Shown: positions 52,430-61,418 of the stretch, piece by piece
Numbering within the stretch: the first letter of the stretch is position 1
Layout of the letters: each line of letters opens with the position of its first letter
Program-made: the position numbers and the translations under genes
The notes under the pieces: generated by a model
The model's database searches: none
What the model was told of the DNA's origin: nothing
The model's input: only the letters and a program-made list of their open reading frames with translations
NCBI RefSeq assembly: GCF_024198235.1
Contig: NZ_JAKCFB010000030.1
Coordinates: 51,712 to 115,711, forward strand
Length of the DNA: 64,000 nucleotides
Direction of reading: 5' to 3'
DNA from: Myxococcus dinghuensis
GTDB lineage: Bacteria > Myxococcota > Myxococcia > Myxococcales > Myxococcaceae

Positions 52430-55348
52430 TCAGGCCCAGCGACCCACGCGGGGTTCGCCGTCCGGCCGCGCGGCTTCACCCGAAGCGTGAGCCGGCGTCC
52501 CGAGCGGCAGGCGGACCTCCACCTGGGTGCCCTGCCCCGGCTCGCTGGAGAGCTGGATGCGCCCCCCGTGTCGCACGACGATGCGCCGGCTGAGCGCCAG
52601 CCCCAACCCCGTCCCCTCCCCCGCGGCGCGCGTGGAGAAGAACGGTTGGAACAGCCGCTCCATGTCTTCCTTCCGGATGCCCTCGCCGTTGTCGCTGATG
52701 GTGATGACGGCCTCGTCGCCGTCGCGCGCGGTGGACACCCGGACCCAGCCCCGCTCGCCCACCGCGCGCAGCGCGTTGTCGAGCAGGTTGAGCCACACCT
52801 GGTTGAGCAGCCCCGGGTCACCCTGCACGGGCGCCGTGCACTCGTAGGAGCGCTCCACCGTGACGCCCCCGGGCACGCGCCAGGTCAGCACGCTCAGCGT
52901 GGAGTCCAGCATCTCGTCGAGCGCCAGCGACACGGGCGTGTCCGAGCCGCGGGTGAACGACAGCAGCGACTCGGCGAGGTGGCGGATGCGCTGGCCACAC
53001 TCCTCCACCACCTCCACCATGGCCCGGCTCACCTCCGCGTCCGGTGAGCTGCCGGAGAGCACCTCCTTGAGGGGCAACAGCGCGTTCATCAGCCCGTTGA
53101 GCGGGTTGCGCACCTCGTGGGCGAAGCCGGACGACAGGAGGCCCACGGCGGCCAGGCGCTCGTTCTCCGCGGCGCGCACCGCCGCCTCGCGCAGGCGCAA
53201 CTGCGTCTCGATGCGCGCCAGCAGCTCGCGCGGGCTGAAGGGCTTGCCCAGGTAGTCGTTGGCGCCGGAGCCCAGGGCCTCCACCTTCGCGGACACCTCC
53301 TGCCGCGCGGTGAGCAGGATGACCGGGATGTCCACGGCGACCGGATGCATGCGCAGCGCCGCCAGCATCTGCAGGCCGGACATCACCGGCATCATCACGT
53401 CCGACACGATGAGGTCGGGCCGCTCCACGATGGCGCGCTGGCGCCCCTCCTCGCCGTTGACGGCCTCCAGCACCTGGTAGTGCTGCTTGAGCAGCCCCGC
53501 GATGAAGGCGCGGATCTCCGCGTCGTCCTCCACCACCAGGATGCGCGGCGAGTCCGGATCCGGGCCGGCGTGGTCGCGGGCCTGCACCACCACGCCGGGC
53601 GACTCCTGGCTCCCCGACTCCAGCGAGGGGAACGAGCCCGACCCGCGCCGCTCCCGGCGCACCGGCATGTCCGCGCGGCGCCGCTCGCGCAGCTCCTCGC
53701 GGATGTGCGCGCGCCCCTTGGGCAGCCGCACGCGGAAGATGGAGCCCTTGCCCAGCTCGCTCGTCACGGCGATGCCGCCCTCGTGCAGCTCCAGCGTCTC
53801 CTTCACCAGCGCCAGCCCGATGCCCGTGCCGCCGAAGCGGCGCGTGCCGCTGTTGTCCGCCTGCGCGAAGCGGTCGAAGATGACCTGCAGGTCCTGCGTG
53901 GCGATGCCCGGCCCGGTGTCCTCCACCTCCACGACGACGTCGTGCTCCTCCTCGCGCACCCGCACCGTCACGCCGCCCATCACCGTGAACTTGAGCGCGT
54001 TGGACAGGAGGTTCTGGAACACGATGTCGATGCGCTCGTGGTCCACCTCCACGGGCGTCACCGCCGAGCCCTCCAGCCGCAGCCACACGGCCTGGCGGTC
54101 CGCCATGGCGTTGAACGGCGGCAGCACCGTGCGCAGGAACGCGTGCAGCTCCAGCGGCTGGTAGCGCAGGCGCGCCTTGCCGGACTCCAACTGCGCCAGC
54201 TCCAGCAGGTTGTTGATGAGCCGCAGGAGGCGCTGGGCGCTGCGCTGCATGGTGGCCACGTGGTGCTCCACCACCTGCGGCTCGCTCTCCTTGCCCTGGT
54301 GCTCCAGCGACTCGAGCGCCAGCAGGATGAGCGTGAGGGGCGTGCGCAGCTCGTGGCTGACGTTGTCGAAGAACTCGCTCTTGAGCCGGTCCAGCTCCTG
54401 CTGGCGGGCGAGCGCCGTCTCCAGCTTGCCGTTGGCGTCCTTGAGCGCCAGGGTGCGCTCGGCCACGCGGTCCTCGAGGGCCACGTTGGCGCGGAAGATC
54501 TCGTCGTAGCGCTGCTGCAGTTCGGAGAGCGACCCGGTGATGGCCTGGTCCTGGGCGCGCAGCGCCTCGTCCTTGCCCCGCATCTCCCGGCGCCCGTCCA
54601 GCCAGCCGCCCACCGCGAAGCCCGTGGCGGCCAGGGACGCGACGCAGAACATGGGGTTGCCCAGGCCCATGGCGCTGGCGCCCAGGCCGCAGACGGTGCC
54701 CAGCACGAGGCCCATGTGGTGGCCCCACAGCGACGGCGGGTCCGTCCACGTCAGGTGGTAGCGGCACACCGGCGCGCCGAGCACCTGGCACTCCGACTCA
54801 CGCACCTCCGCGGACGGCAGTCCCCAGATGGTGGGGATGGAGGCGAACTGCCCCATGCGCAGCTCGCAGATGTCGCGGTTGCTCTCCGGGACCTTGCTCG
54901 TGTACGCCAGCCGCAACTGCTTGCGGTCCAGCAGCTCCACCTTGAAGGTGCCCACCCGGTTGTAGCTGGGCGCCAGCTCGATGGTCTTCACGTAGCACAT
55001 GCGCGGCGAACCGAAGGCGCGCAGCAGGTAGTACGCGAAGCCCATCGCCTCCGGCGCGGCGAGGAACAGCCCCGCGTTGCGCATGAACCGCGGGTCCCCC
55101 GACTCCTGCATCAACAGCGCGGACAGCCGCTCCAGGAAGCGCAGGGAGATGTAGTTGGCGTGCGTGCGCAGGTAGTCGAGCGACAGCGACAGGTCATGCC
55201 GTTCCCAGAGACTCCGCAGCCGCTGCGCGCCATACGTGCGCTCGAAGTACAACAGGAGCGTGGACGTCGTGCGGACGCTGACCTCGGGGGCATTGTCCGG
55301 CGTGTCCTGACCCGCGTCTTCCAGGCCTACCGCTGTCGCTTCGCTCAA
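52430..55348 (-). CDS. Hybrid sensor protein with two histidine kinase modules and an internal receiver
   Basis: This is a 972-aa protein. Residues about 25-208 form a 4-vinyl-reductase-like sensor ending ESECQVLGAPVCRYHLTW. Two membrane segments (about 213-250) and a coiled coil (about 260-320) follow. The first kinase core has the phospho-His in SHELRTPL (about 332) and ATP-binding motifs NALKFTV, DTGPGI and GTGIGLALVK. A receiver (about 600-715) has VVEDDAE, phospho-Asp in VSDVMMP (about 648) and the Lys in GKPFSP. The second core has FAHEVRNPL (about 743), NLLDNALRAV, DNGEGI and GTGLGLALSR. The start is TTG 55348, overlapping the methyltransferase stop as TTGA, behind GAGGGAG. No Hpt or DNA-binding output is attached. 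Confidence 0.92.
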   Translation of the reverse strand: MSEATAVGLEDAGQDTPDNAPEVSVRTTSTLLLYFERTYGAQRLRSLWERHDLSLSLDYLRTHANYISLRFLERLSALLMQESGDPRFMRNAGLFLAAPEAMGFAYYLLRAFGSPRMCYVKTIELAPSYNRVGTFKVELLDRKQLRLAYTSKVPESNRDICELRMGQFASIPTIWGLPSAEVRESECQVLGAPVCRYHLTWTDPPSLWGHHMGLVLGTVCGLGASAMGLGNPMFCVASLAATGFAVGGWLDGRREMRGKDEALRAQDQAITGSLSELQQRYDEIFRANVALEDRVAERTLALKDANGKLETALARQQELDRLKSEFFDNVSHELRTPLTLILLALESLEHQGKESEPQVVEHHVATMQRSAQRLLRLINNLLELAQLESGKARLRYQPLELHAFLRTVLPPFNAMADRQAVWLRLEGSAVTPVEVDHERIDIVFQNLLSNALKFTVMGGVTVRVREEEHDVVVEVEDTGPGIATQDLQVIFDRFAQADNSGTRRFGGTGIGLALVKETLELHEGGIAVTSELGKGSIFRVRLPKGRAHIREELRERRRADMPVRRERRGSGSFPSLESGSQESPGVVVQARDHAGPDPDSPRILVVEDDAEIRAFIAGLLKQHYQVLEAVNGEEGRQRAIVERPDLIVSDVMMPVMSGLQMLAALRMHPVAVDIPVILLTARQEVSAKVEALGSGANDYLGKPFSPRELLARIETQLRLREAAVRAAENERLAAVGLLSSGFAHEVRNPLNGLMNALLPLKEVLSGSSPDAEVSRAMVEVVEECGQRIRHLAESLLSFTRGSDTPVSLALDEMLDSTLSVLTWRVPGGVTVERSYECTAPVQGDPGLLNQVWLNLLDNALRAVGERGWVRVSTARDGDEAVITISDNGEGIRKEDMERLFQPFFSTRAAGEGTGLGLALSRRIVVRHGGRIQLSSEPGQGTQVEVRLPLGTPAHASGEAARPDGEPRVGRWA

Positions 55349-56133
55349 GCGCGAACTCCCTCAGTGACCACCAGCACCGAATACTTGAGCGTATCCGGAT
55401 CGCTCAGCATTCGCAGGTAGGCCTGACAGAACTCCCGATAGGCGACTTCGGAGCCGAAAGCCGGGGATACCGCGGGCGCGAGCGCCTCGAAGCGCGTGCG
55501 CCAATCCGCCATGAAGCGCTCGTCCGCCGTGCCGGCCACGACGTATTGCGGCACGACGTGGACCCGCACGTCGCGCAGGCCCACCTTGCGGAACCCCTGG
55601 AAGAGCTTGCGCCCCACGAACAGGTCGAACCCGTGGGCGGACAGGCCCTGGGCGAAGCGCTGGGCCCCGTCCTCGAGCTCCTTGGGGAGCGGCCAGTTGT
55701 TCATGCCCTGACCGTCGATTTCGGACACCACGACCCGGCCCCCGGGGCGCGTGACGCGGACGAACTCCGCGAGGGCGGCGTCCCAGTCGGAGAGGTACTC
55801 GAGCACATACTGGCTCCAGGTGTAGTCGAAGGAGGCATCCGGCAGCCCCGTGTCGCGGATGTCGCGGCGGAGGAAGCGGGCCTGGGGCAGGTCCGCGCAG
55901 CGGCGGGTCGCCTCGGCCAGGCGGGCCTCGCTCATGTCGATGCCGGTGACGCGCCCCTCGACTCCGACCAGGTGGGCCAACGTCTGGGAAATCTCCCCCG
56001 GACCACAGCCTGCGTCGAGCACCCGGGCACCGCGGACGAGCCCGGTGGCTCGCAACAACGGTCGGATGTCATCGGCTTGCGCCTGCAGTTGCAGCCGGCG
56101 CGACTCCTCCGAGGACTCCATGATGTAGGTCAC
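55345..56133 (-). CDS. Class I SAM-dependent methyltransferase
   Basis: This 262-aa protein has the Rossmann-type SAM fold: motif I VLDAGCGPGEISQTLA (about 39-54), GIDMSEARLAEA (motif II), RFLRRDIRDTGLPDASFDYTWSQYVLEYL (motifs III-IV) and RPGGRVVVSEID. The substrate part (FMADWRTRFEALAPAV) is not family-specific. The start is GTG 56133, five bases after GGAGG, overlapping the previous stop as GTGA; its own stop overlaps the kinase start. It sits in the middle of a coupled three-gene signalling unit, so it may modify a sensor, a receptor or a small messenger rather than act in metabolism. That link is inference. Confidence 0.9.
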   Translation of the reverse strand: MTYIMESSEESRRLQLQAQADDIRPLLRATGLVRGARVLDAGCGPGEISQTLAHLVGVEGRVTGIDMSEARLAEATRRCADLPQARFLRRDIRDTGLPDASFDYTWSQYVLEYLSDWDAALAEFVRVTRPGGRVVVSEIDGQGMNNWPLPKELEDGAQRFAQGLSAHGFDLFVGRKLFQGFRKVGLRDVRVHVVPQYVVAGTADERFMADWRTRFEALAPAVSPAFGSEVAYREFCQAYLRMLSDPDTLKYSVLVVTEGVRA

Positions 56134-58550
56134 GCAGACCTCCGGGACGCCGCACCCCGGGAGCCCGCCGCGCTCCCCACGCGCTGGACCCGCTCGAAGA
56201 TGGAGCGGAACAACTCCACCCAGCGGCGGACCATGGTGCGGTGGAAGAACCACTCGGAGAAGCGCCCCAGCTTCTGGAACCCGGCCGCCTCCAGCGCGGC
56301 GACGTCCTCGTCCGCGGCGAGCGCCACCGCGGCGGCGCGCCCCTTGGAGCGCGCGTGCTCCGCGCAGCGCTCGATGAGGGCCCGCACCGCGGCGGCGGCC
56401 CCGGGGTGGCCCGGGTCCAACACCACGAACCAGAAGGCGCTCGTCTTCTCGATGAGGTTGATGCCGGGGCTGCCCTCCTCCTGGAGCGCCATGGCCACCG
56501 GGCCGTTCTCCGAGCGCACGCAGAAGACCTGACGCGCCCGGTGCAGCCCGTGCGCGGCGTAGCGCTCCGCCAGCCCCTCCAGGCGGATGCGCCCCACCTG
56601 GAGGTCCTCGGCGAGCACCCGCACCACCTCGCCGCGCTCGCGCAGGAAGAACTCCAGCCGCTCGCAGTCCGCGTCGCTCGCCTCGTCGACGGGAGGCAAC
56701 CCCTCGGGAGGAGGCGGCGCGGAGTCCAGCTCCCGCCGCATGTACTCGAAGTGGCGCAGCCAGCTCAGGCCCCGGCTGTCCATGACGCGCAGCAGCCACG
56801 TGCCCAGCCGGCTCGGCCACCGGTTGTCCTCGCGCCACGAGAAGCGGATGAAGTCCACGTCCTCGTGCGCCTCACCCAGCTCGATGGCCAGCGCCGACAG
56901 CTCGTGGGCGATCTGGTCCTGCCGGTGGAAGCCCGGCCGCACCGCCAGGTGCTGCACCAGCCAGCTGCGCGAGTGGATGCGCAGCCCCGCCACGTGCCCC
57001 TGCACGCCGTCCGCGTCCTTGTAGACGAGCGAGCTGCCCAGCTCCCCCGACGCGGCCAGCCGCTGATGCATCCGCTCCAGCGCGCCCATGTACGTGGGCT
57101 CGCGTCCGAAGGGATAGTCGGGGTGGAAGCCGTAGTGGGCGGCCTCCATCATCCGCCAGATGGCCTGGAAGTCCGAGCGGGCGCCGTCCTCCACCGTCTG
57201 GCTGCGCGCGGCGACGAAGGCGGCGTGGACCGCGTTGCGGACCTGGGGCGGCACGTCCAGGAAGCGGATGCCGCAGCGGTACGGGCGCAGCGGGTTCTCC
57301 GGGCCGCCGTCCGGCGAGACGCCGTCCACCGAGCGCACCTCCGCGCGGCACGCGGCCTCCGTGCCGTCCGGCAGGAGCAGCGAGACGTCGAGGAGCGAGC
57401 CCGCCGGGAGGACCTCGTACGAGGCGTCGAAGGAGAACGACAGGCCGCGCGTGCTCAGGTCGAGCACCGAGCGCGTCACGCTCTTGCCGCTGAAGGGCGC
57501 CGTGAAGGAGACGAGGAAGCGGTGGTCCTGCCCCGGACGGAAGCGCTGCAGGCCGCGGCGGTTCTTCATGCCCAGCGTGCGCGGGACGCTCAGCGTCATG
57601 CCCGGGCCCACGCGCAGCACGCTCGTCACGCCGGAGTAGCTCTGGCCGCCGACCTCGAAGGAGAGGTTGAGCACGTCGCCCGCGGACACCGCGCCGCAGT
57701 CCGCGAGGTCGCCGCGCAGCACGGAGCGTCCGGACAGCTGGTCCAGCACGGGCGCGTCCAGCACGAACTGTTCGGAGGGCGAGTCCGGGTACGTGAGCCA
57801 GACGCCCGAGCCGCGGCGCACGGCCTTGCGCAGCATGGCCAGCACCGCCACCGGATCCCTCACCACCGTCAGCGGCACGCCGGACCCGTCCTCCTGCGCG
57901 TTGCCCCAGGAGATGCCCACGCGCAGCGAGTGCTCCGCGCCCAGGCGGACCGGCTGCACGTGGCGCACGAGCGCGCGCCGCACCTGCAGCACGCGCCGTC
58001 CCTCGCGCTCGACGCGGAGGTCCTCCAGCACCGCGCCCGGCAGGAACGCCGCCACCGCGGCGTCGAGCGGCACCTGCAGCGCGGCGCCGAAGTTGCCCAC
58101 GTCCAGGCAGCGCGAGGCGTAGGCGCGGCCCTGGAGCCGGAACTCCGCCTCCATGCGCGCGCTGAGCATCACCCGCGCGGAGGCGCGCAACTGGAGGATG
58201 TTGCTGATGCGCCGCCCCAGCTCCGACACGGTGAGGCTGTCGTCGAGCGTGCTGAAGACGTGGCCCTCCGCGGCCGTCTCCACCAGCTCCTCCAGTCCCT
58301 GACGGTCCGACTGGGCACAGACGAACACGCGCACCGCCTCCGGGGCAGCTCTGTCGACATGTCTCAAGAAGCGCCGCGCATTGTCCGGTGGTGCAATGAT
58401 GAGCGTGGGCGCCGAGACCTCCATGCGCCGGGTGGCCTCCATCTGCGACTCCACCGCGACGACCCGGTGGACTCCCAGCACCTCCGCCAGGGCCGCGCGA
58501 CGGCCCTCGTTCGGATGAACAATCAGGACGTCCTGAGTGGGGACACTCAT
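56130..58550 (-). CDS. Pseudo-receiver / PilZ / acyltransferase-like multidomain protein
   Basis: This 806-aa protein starts at MSVPTQDVLIVHPNEGRRAAL behind AGGAGAG. The first 120 residues look like a receiver fold without the phospho-Asp pocket. Residues about 150-270 are PilZ-like. Residues about 325-445 form a PilZ domain, with RFRPGQDHRFLVSFTAPFSGKSVTRSVLDLSTRGLSFSF and FRCGIRF-like YRCGIRFLDVPPQV, the usual c-di-GMP-binding region, although the RxxxR and D/NxSxxG motifs are only partly preserved. The last 350 residues (DFQAIWRMMEAAHYGFHPDYPFG ... VFCVRSENGPVAMALQEE) resemble a GNAT/acyltransferase pair. Its stop overlaps the methyltransferase start (GTGA). A sigma-54-like promoter may lie upstream. 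Confidence 0.85.
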   Translation of the reverse strand: MSVPTQDVLIVHPNEGRRAALAEVLGVHRVVAVESQMEATRRMEVSAPTLIIAPPDNARRFLRHVDRAAPEAVRVFVCAQSDRQGLEELVETAAEGHVFSTLDDSLTVSELGRRISNILQLRASARVMLSARMEAEFRLQGRAYASRCLDVGNFGAALQVPLDAAVAAFLPGAVLEDLRVEREGRRVLQVRRALVRHVQPVRLGAEHSLRVGISWGNAQEDGSGVPLTVVRDPVAVLAMLRKAVRRGSGVWLTYPDSPSEQFVLDAPVLDQLSGRSVLRGDLADCGAVSAGDVLNLSFEVGGQSYSGVTSVLRVGPGMTLSVPRTLGMKNRRGLQRFRPGQDHRFLVSFTAPFSGKSVTRSVLDLSTRGLSFSFDASYEVLPAGSLLDVSLLLPDGTEAACRAEVRSVDGVSPDGGPENPLRPYRCGIRFLDVPPQVRNAVHAAFVAARSQTVEDGARSDFQAIWRMMEAAHYGFHPDYPFGREPTYMGALERMHQRLAASGELGSSLVYKDADGVQGHVAGLRIHSRSWLVQHLAVRPGFHRQDQIAHELSALAIELGEAHEDVDFIRFSWREDNRWPSRLGTWLLRVMDSRGLSWLRHFEYMRRELDSAPPPPEGLPPVDEASDADCERLEFFLRERGEVVRVLAEDLQVGRIRLEGLAERYAAHGLHRARQVFCVRSENGPVAMALQEEGSPGINLIEKTSAFWFVVLDPGHPGAAAAVRALIERCAEHARSKGRAAAVALAADEDVAALEAAGFQKLGRFSEWFFHRTMVRRWVELFRSIFERVQRVGSAAGSRGAASRRSA

Positions 58551-58919
58551 GCTCTCTCCTCGACGGGAAAGGCGTTCATTTGGAAGGGGGACGGACAGGG
58601 CGTTCGCCCACGGCTCCGGCACTGGCATCGTCCCTCCCGCCAGCCGTTCACGTCTTTTCGACTTCGAATGTGCGGCTCGTCCAAGCGTGACAGCAAGGCG
58701 ACTGCCTCCTCCCGGCCCGACCCGGGGGATTGCGTGCATTCTACCCACACTCCGCCGTCAGGTGACGCCATCCGTGCAGGCCTCCGCAAGCGCACGAGTG
58801 ACGGTGGCAGGGCAGACCCGGGGAACGCCAGTGTCGGGCACCCATCCGCCTGGCTGGTGAGCACGGGTGTGGCCCCGCCCCCGGGACCGGGTTAATTGTC
58901 GGCTACCCAAGGAGGCGCC
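58551..58919. other. 369-bp divergent intergenic region
   Basis: It separates the minus-strand signalling unit from nadA. I see no gene. It contains a sigma-54-like element on the minus strand (58692-58707) and, at its right end, the nadA Shine-Dalgarno (AAGGAGG, 58909-58915). No clear sigma-70 hexamers or operator palindrome stand out. Confidence 0.6.
58692..58707 (-). promoter_or_regulatory. Possible sigma-54 promoter for the PilZ/methyltransferase/kinase unit
   Basis: On the minus strand AGGCAGTCGCCTTGCT fits TGGCAC-N5-TTGCW with correct spacing, the -24 GG and -12 GC, and mismatches at the first and sixth bases. Predicted transcription starts about 130 nt upstream of the first ATG. It is a short motif in GC-rich DNA. 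Confidence 0.35.
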
Positions 58920-59852
58920 GTGGCAACCGAGGTCGATTACGCGCGGGAAATCCTGGAGCTCAAGCGCTCCATGAATGCCGTGATACTGGCTCACTACTAC
59001 CAGGAGAGTGAGGTCCAGGACGTGGCGGACTTCGTCGGCGACAGCCTCGCGCTCGCGCAGGCGGCCGAGCGCACCCAGGCGGACGTCATCGTCTTCTGTG
59101 GCGTCCACTTCATGGCGGAAACAGCGAAAATCCTGAATCCCACACGGCAGGTCCTGCTGCCGGACCTGAAGGCGGGGTGCTCGCTGTCGGACCGGTGTCC
59201 GCCGGGGGCGTTCAAGGCCTTCAAGGAGAAGCATCCGGGCGCGTTCGTGGTGAGCTACGTGAACAGCTCCGCGGCGGTGAAGGCGATGAGCGACGTCATC
59301 TGCACCTCGTCGAACGCGGTGAAGATCGTCAACCAGGCCCCGAAGGATCGCCAGTTGCTCTTCGCGCCGGACCAGCACCTGGGGCGTCACGTCATGAAAC
59401 AGACCGGCCGTGACATGGTGCTGTGGCCGGGCAGCTGCATCGTGCATGAGATCTTCAGCGAGAAGAAGCTGGTGGAGCTGAAGGTGGAACACCCGGACGC
59501 CGAGGTGGTGGCGCATCCCGAGTGCGAGGAGTCCGTGCTGAGACACGCGGACTTCATCGGTTCGACGAAGGGACTGCTGGACTACGTCCTCAAGAGCCCG
59601 AAGGCGAAGTTCATCGTGGTGACGGAGGCGGGCATTCTCCACCAGATGAAGAAGGGCGCGCCAGACAAGACCTTCATCCCCGCGCCGCCGGACAACGGCT
59701 GCGCGTGCAACGAATGTCCGTTCATGCGGCTCAACACGCTGGAGAAGCTCTGGCGCTGCATGAAGGACCGGACGCCGGAGCTGACGATGCCGGAGGACTT
59801 GCGGGAGGCCGCCCGGGCGCCGTTGCAGCGGATGCTGGAGTGGTCCAGATAG
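58920..59852 (+). CDS. nadA: Quinolinate synthase A
   Basis: This 310-aa 4Fe-4S enzyme condenses iminoaspartate with dihydroxyacetone phosphate to quinolinate in NAD synthesis. Family motifs: VILAHYYQESEVQDVADFVGDSLALAQ (substrate pocket), FCGVHFMAETAKILNP with the first cluster Cys, LLPDLKAGCSLSD, WPGSCIVHEIFSEKKL with the second Cys, AHPECEESVL, TEAGILHQM and NGCACNECPFM with the third Cys. The start is GTG 58920, four bases after AAGGAGG (58909-58915); a TTG at 58896 upstream is less likely. nadB and nadC are not in the window. Length is typical of the shorter NadA class. Confidence 0.97.
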   Translation: MATEVDYAREILELKRSMNAVILAHYYQESEVQDVADFVGDSLALAQAAERTQADVIVFCGVHFMAETAKILNPTRQVLLPDLKAGCSLSDRCPPGAFKAFKEKHPGAFVVSYVNSSAAVKAMSDVICTSSNAVKIVNQAPKDRQLLFAPDQHLGRHVMKQTGRDMVLWPGSCIVHEIFSEKKLVELKVEHPDAEVVAHPECEESVLRHADFIGSTKGLLDYVLKSPKAKFIVVTEAGILHQMKKGAPDKTFIPAPPDNGCACNECPFMRLNTLEKLWRCMKDRTPELTMPEDLREAARAPLQRMLEWSR

Positions 59853-59930
59853 GGCGGAATCTGTCGTCGCAGCGGACATTTGCCAACTCGCGCCTTGCGC
59901 TGGCGGGGCCAGGGTGCAATGGAGGCATCC

Positions 59931-60530
59931 GTGGCCTTCCGATTTCTCGCAGTGCCCGCGCACCGGCTGGTGGACCACCCCCAGTCGCTGCCGACCGATG
60001 AGCGCCTCGAGCCGGACCTGCCTCCGGTCCCCGAGGCCGTGGAGCGAGCCCTGGCGGGCGCGGAGTTCCGCGACGTGCGCGCCCGGGATCGCATGCGCGC
60101 CCTGCTCCAGGGGGACCGCCCCCCCACCCTGGGCGCCGCCGAGTCGGGCCAGGGGCCCTCGGCCGTCTTCGCGCAGCCGCCCCAGGACCTGCCCGCGCTG
60201 CTCCGGCTGGCGGACGAGCTGGAAGGCCTGGCCCGGCGCGAGGCCGGCGAGCGCGCGCTGGTGTGGAAGTGCGGGGACTGCGGTGCCCGCTACGCGGTGC
60301 CCGTGGCGCTGGTGCGCCAGGTGTCCATCCGCTGCGAGCGGTGTGGCACGCCGGTGGAGCTCAACGCCACCCGCAGCCTGGGCGAAGAGGCCCTCATCGA
60401 CCCGTTCCAGGGCGCGGTGAACCACAGCCGCAAGGCGCTGGCCGCCTTCTTCCGCGAGGCCATGGCCCGGGGCTGGCCGGTGCTGGTGGCCGAGGACCGC
60501 CGCATCCCGCTCGAGACGCCCACGGCCTGA
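59931..60530 (+). CDS. Zinc-ribbon protein of unknown function
   Basis: This is a 199-aa protein. I chose GTG 59931 because GGAGG lies five bases upstream; an ATG at 59919 would add four residues. Residues about 1-85 are mostly charged and helical with a Pro-rich patch (PPTLGAAESGQG). A four-Cys zinc ribbon follows at about 104-130 (WKCGDCGARYAVPVALVRQVSIRCERCGTPVEL). The C terminus is helical (FQGAVNHSRKALAAFFREAMARGWPVLVAEDRR). It resembles MJ0042-type zinc ribbons of myxobacterial regulators. The function is unknown. It follows nadA by 78 bp and could share its transcript. Confidence 0.75.
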   Translation: MAFRFLAVPAHRLVDHPQSLPTDERLEPDLPPVPEAVERALAGAEFRDVRARDRMRALLQGDRPPTLGAAESGQGPSAVFAQPPQDLPALLRLADELEGLARREAGERALVWKCGDCGARYAVPVALVRQVSIRCERCGTPVELNATRSLGEEALIDPFQGAVNHSRKALAAFFREAMARGWPVLVAEDRRIPLETPTA

Positions 60531-60605
60531 AGGCCGTCCGCGCCGCCCCGGCGGCGCACAAAGCGGTTCTCGGCGTGGGGCCGGGACGGTAGCCTCCGCT
60601 GTTCC

Positions 60606-61418
60606 ATGCGGCACGCGCTCCTCCAGCTCCTTCGCTGTCCCCGGTGCCGCCGGGGCCCGCTCCACCCCGAGTCCCCCGCGCCCGTCGTCCTCTTCGGCCC
60701 GCTGCGCTGCCCGGAGTGTCGCGCCAGCCACCCGGTGGCGGAGGGCGTGGCGGACCTGGTGGTGACGCCCACGTCGTCCGGCGCGGTGCAGCGCGGGCTG
60801 GAGAACCGCTGGGTGGCGCGCTCGTACGAGCGGTACGTCCGCCCCGCCCTCCAGCGCGCCCTCGCGCGGCGCCCGCTGGACGGCGACAGCGAGTACCTCC
60901 TCTACCGCAGCCTGCTGGGCCAGCCCGACGGCCCGGTGCTCGACGTGGGCTGCGGCACGGGCCTGGTCGCGCGGCGGCTGGCGCGGGAGCCGGACTTCCC
61001 GCCCGTGGCCGGCATGGACGTGTCCCCCGCCATGCTGGAGGAAGGCGTCGCCCAGGCGCGCGAGGCGGGCGCGACGGTGGACTTCCTGCGCGCGGACGCG
61101 CCCTACCTGCCCTTCCAGGACGCGTCGCTGGGCGCGGTGCTCATGGCGGACACGCTGCCCTTCGTCGAGGACCTGGGCCGGCTGCTCCTGGAGGTGGCCC
61201 GGGTGCTGCGGCCCGGGGGGCGCTGGGTGGCGAGCACGTACGCGCCCCCGGGGCTCGCGCGGGGCCTGCTCCACCGGCGCCTGGGCCTGCACCCGCGAGC
61301 GGAGGACGCCCTGCGCGCGGAGGTCGCCGCGGCGGGGCTGGTGCGCTTCGAGCGGGTGGCGCTGTCGCCGGTGTTCGTCGTCAAGGCGGAGAAGGGCTCC
61401 GCCCGGACACCTAGATGA
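60606..61418 (+). CDS. Methyltransferase with N-terminal Trm112-like zinc finger
   Basis: This is a 270-aa protein. Residues 1-50 carry two CxxC pairs (LLRCPRCRRGPL and RCPECRASHPVAEGVADLVV), the Trm112p-like pattern found in bacterial methyltransferases such as RlmA relatives. A class I SAM domain follows: VLDVGCGTGLVARRLA (about 112-127), AGMDVSPAMLEEG, RADAPYLPFQDASLGAVLMADTLPFVEDL and RPGGRWVASTYAPPGL. A ubiquinone/menaquinone-type or tRNA/rRNA methyltransferase would fit; the substrate is not assigned. It overlaps the convergent Cys-rich gene by 8 bp. Confidence 0.88.
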   Translation: MRHALLQLLRCPRCRRGPLHPESPAPVVLFGPLRCPECRASHPVAEGVADLVVTPTSSGAVQRGLENRWVARSYERYVRPALQRALARRPLDGDSEYLLYRSLLGQPDGPVLDVGCGTGLVARRLAREPDFPPVAGMDVSPAMLEEGVAQAREAGATVDFLRADAPYLPFQDASLGAVLMADTLPFVEDLGRLLLEVARVLRPGGRWVASTYAPPGLARGLLHRRLGLHPRAEDALRAEVAAAGLVRFERVALSPVFVVKAEKGSARTPR

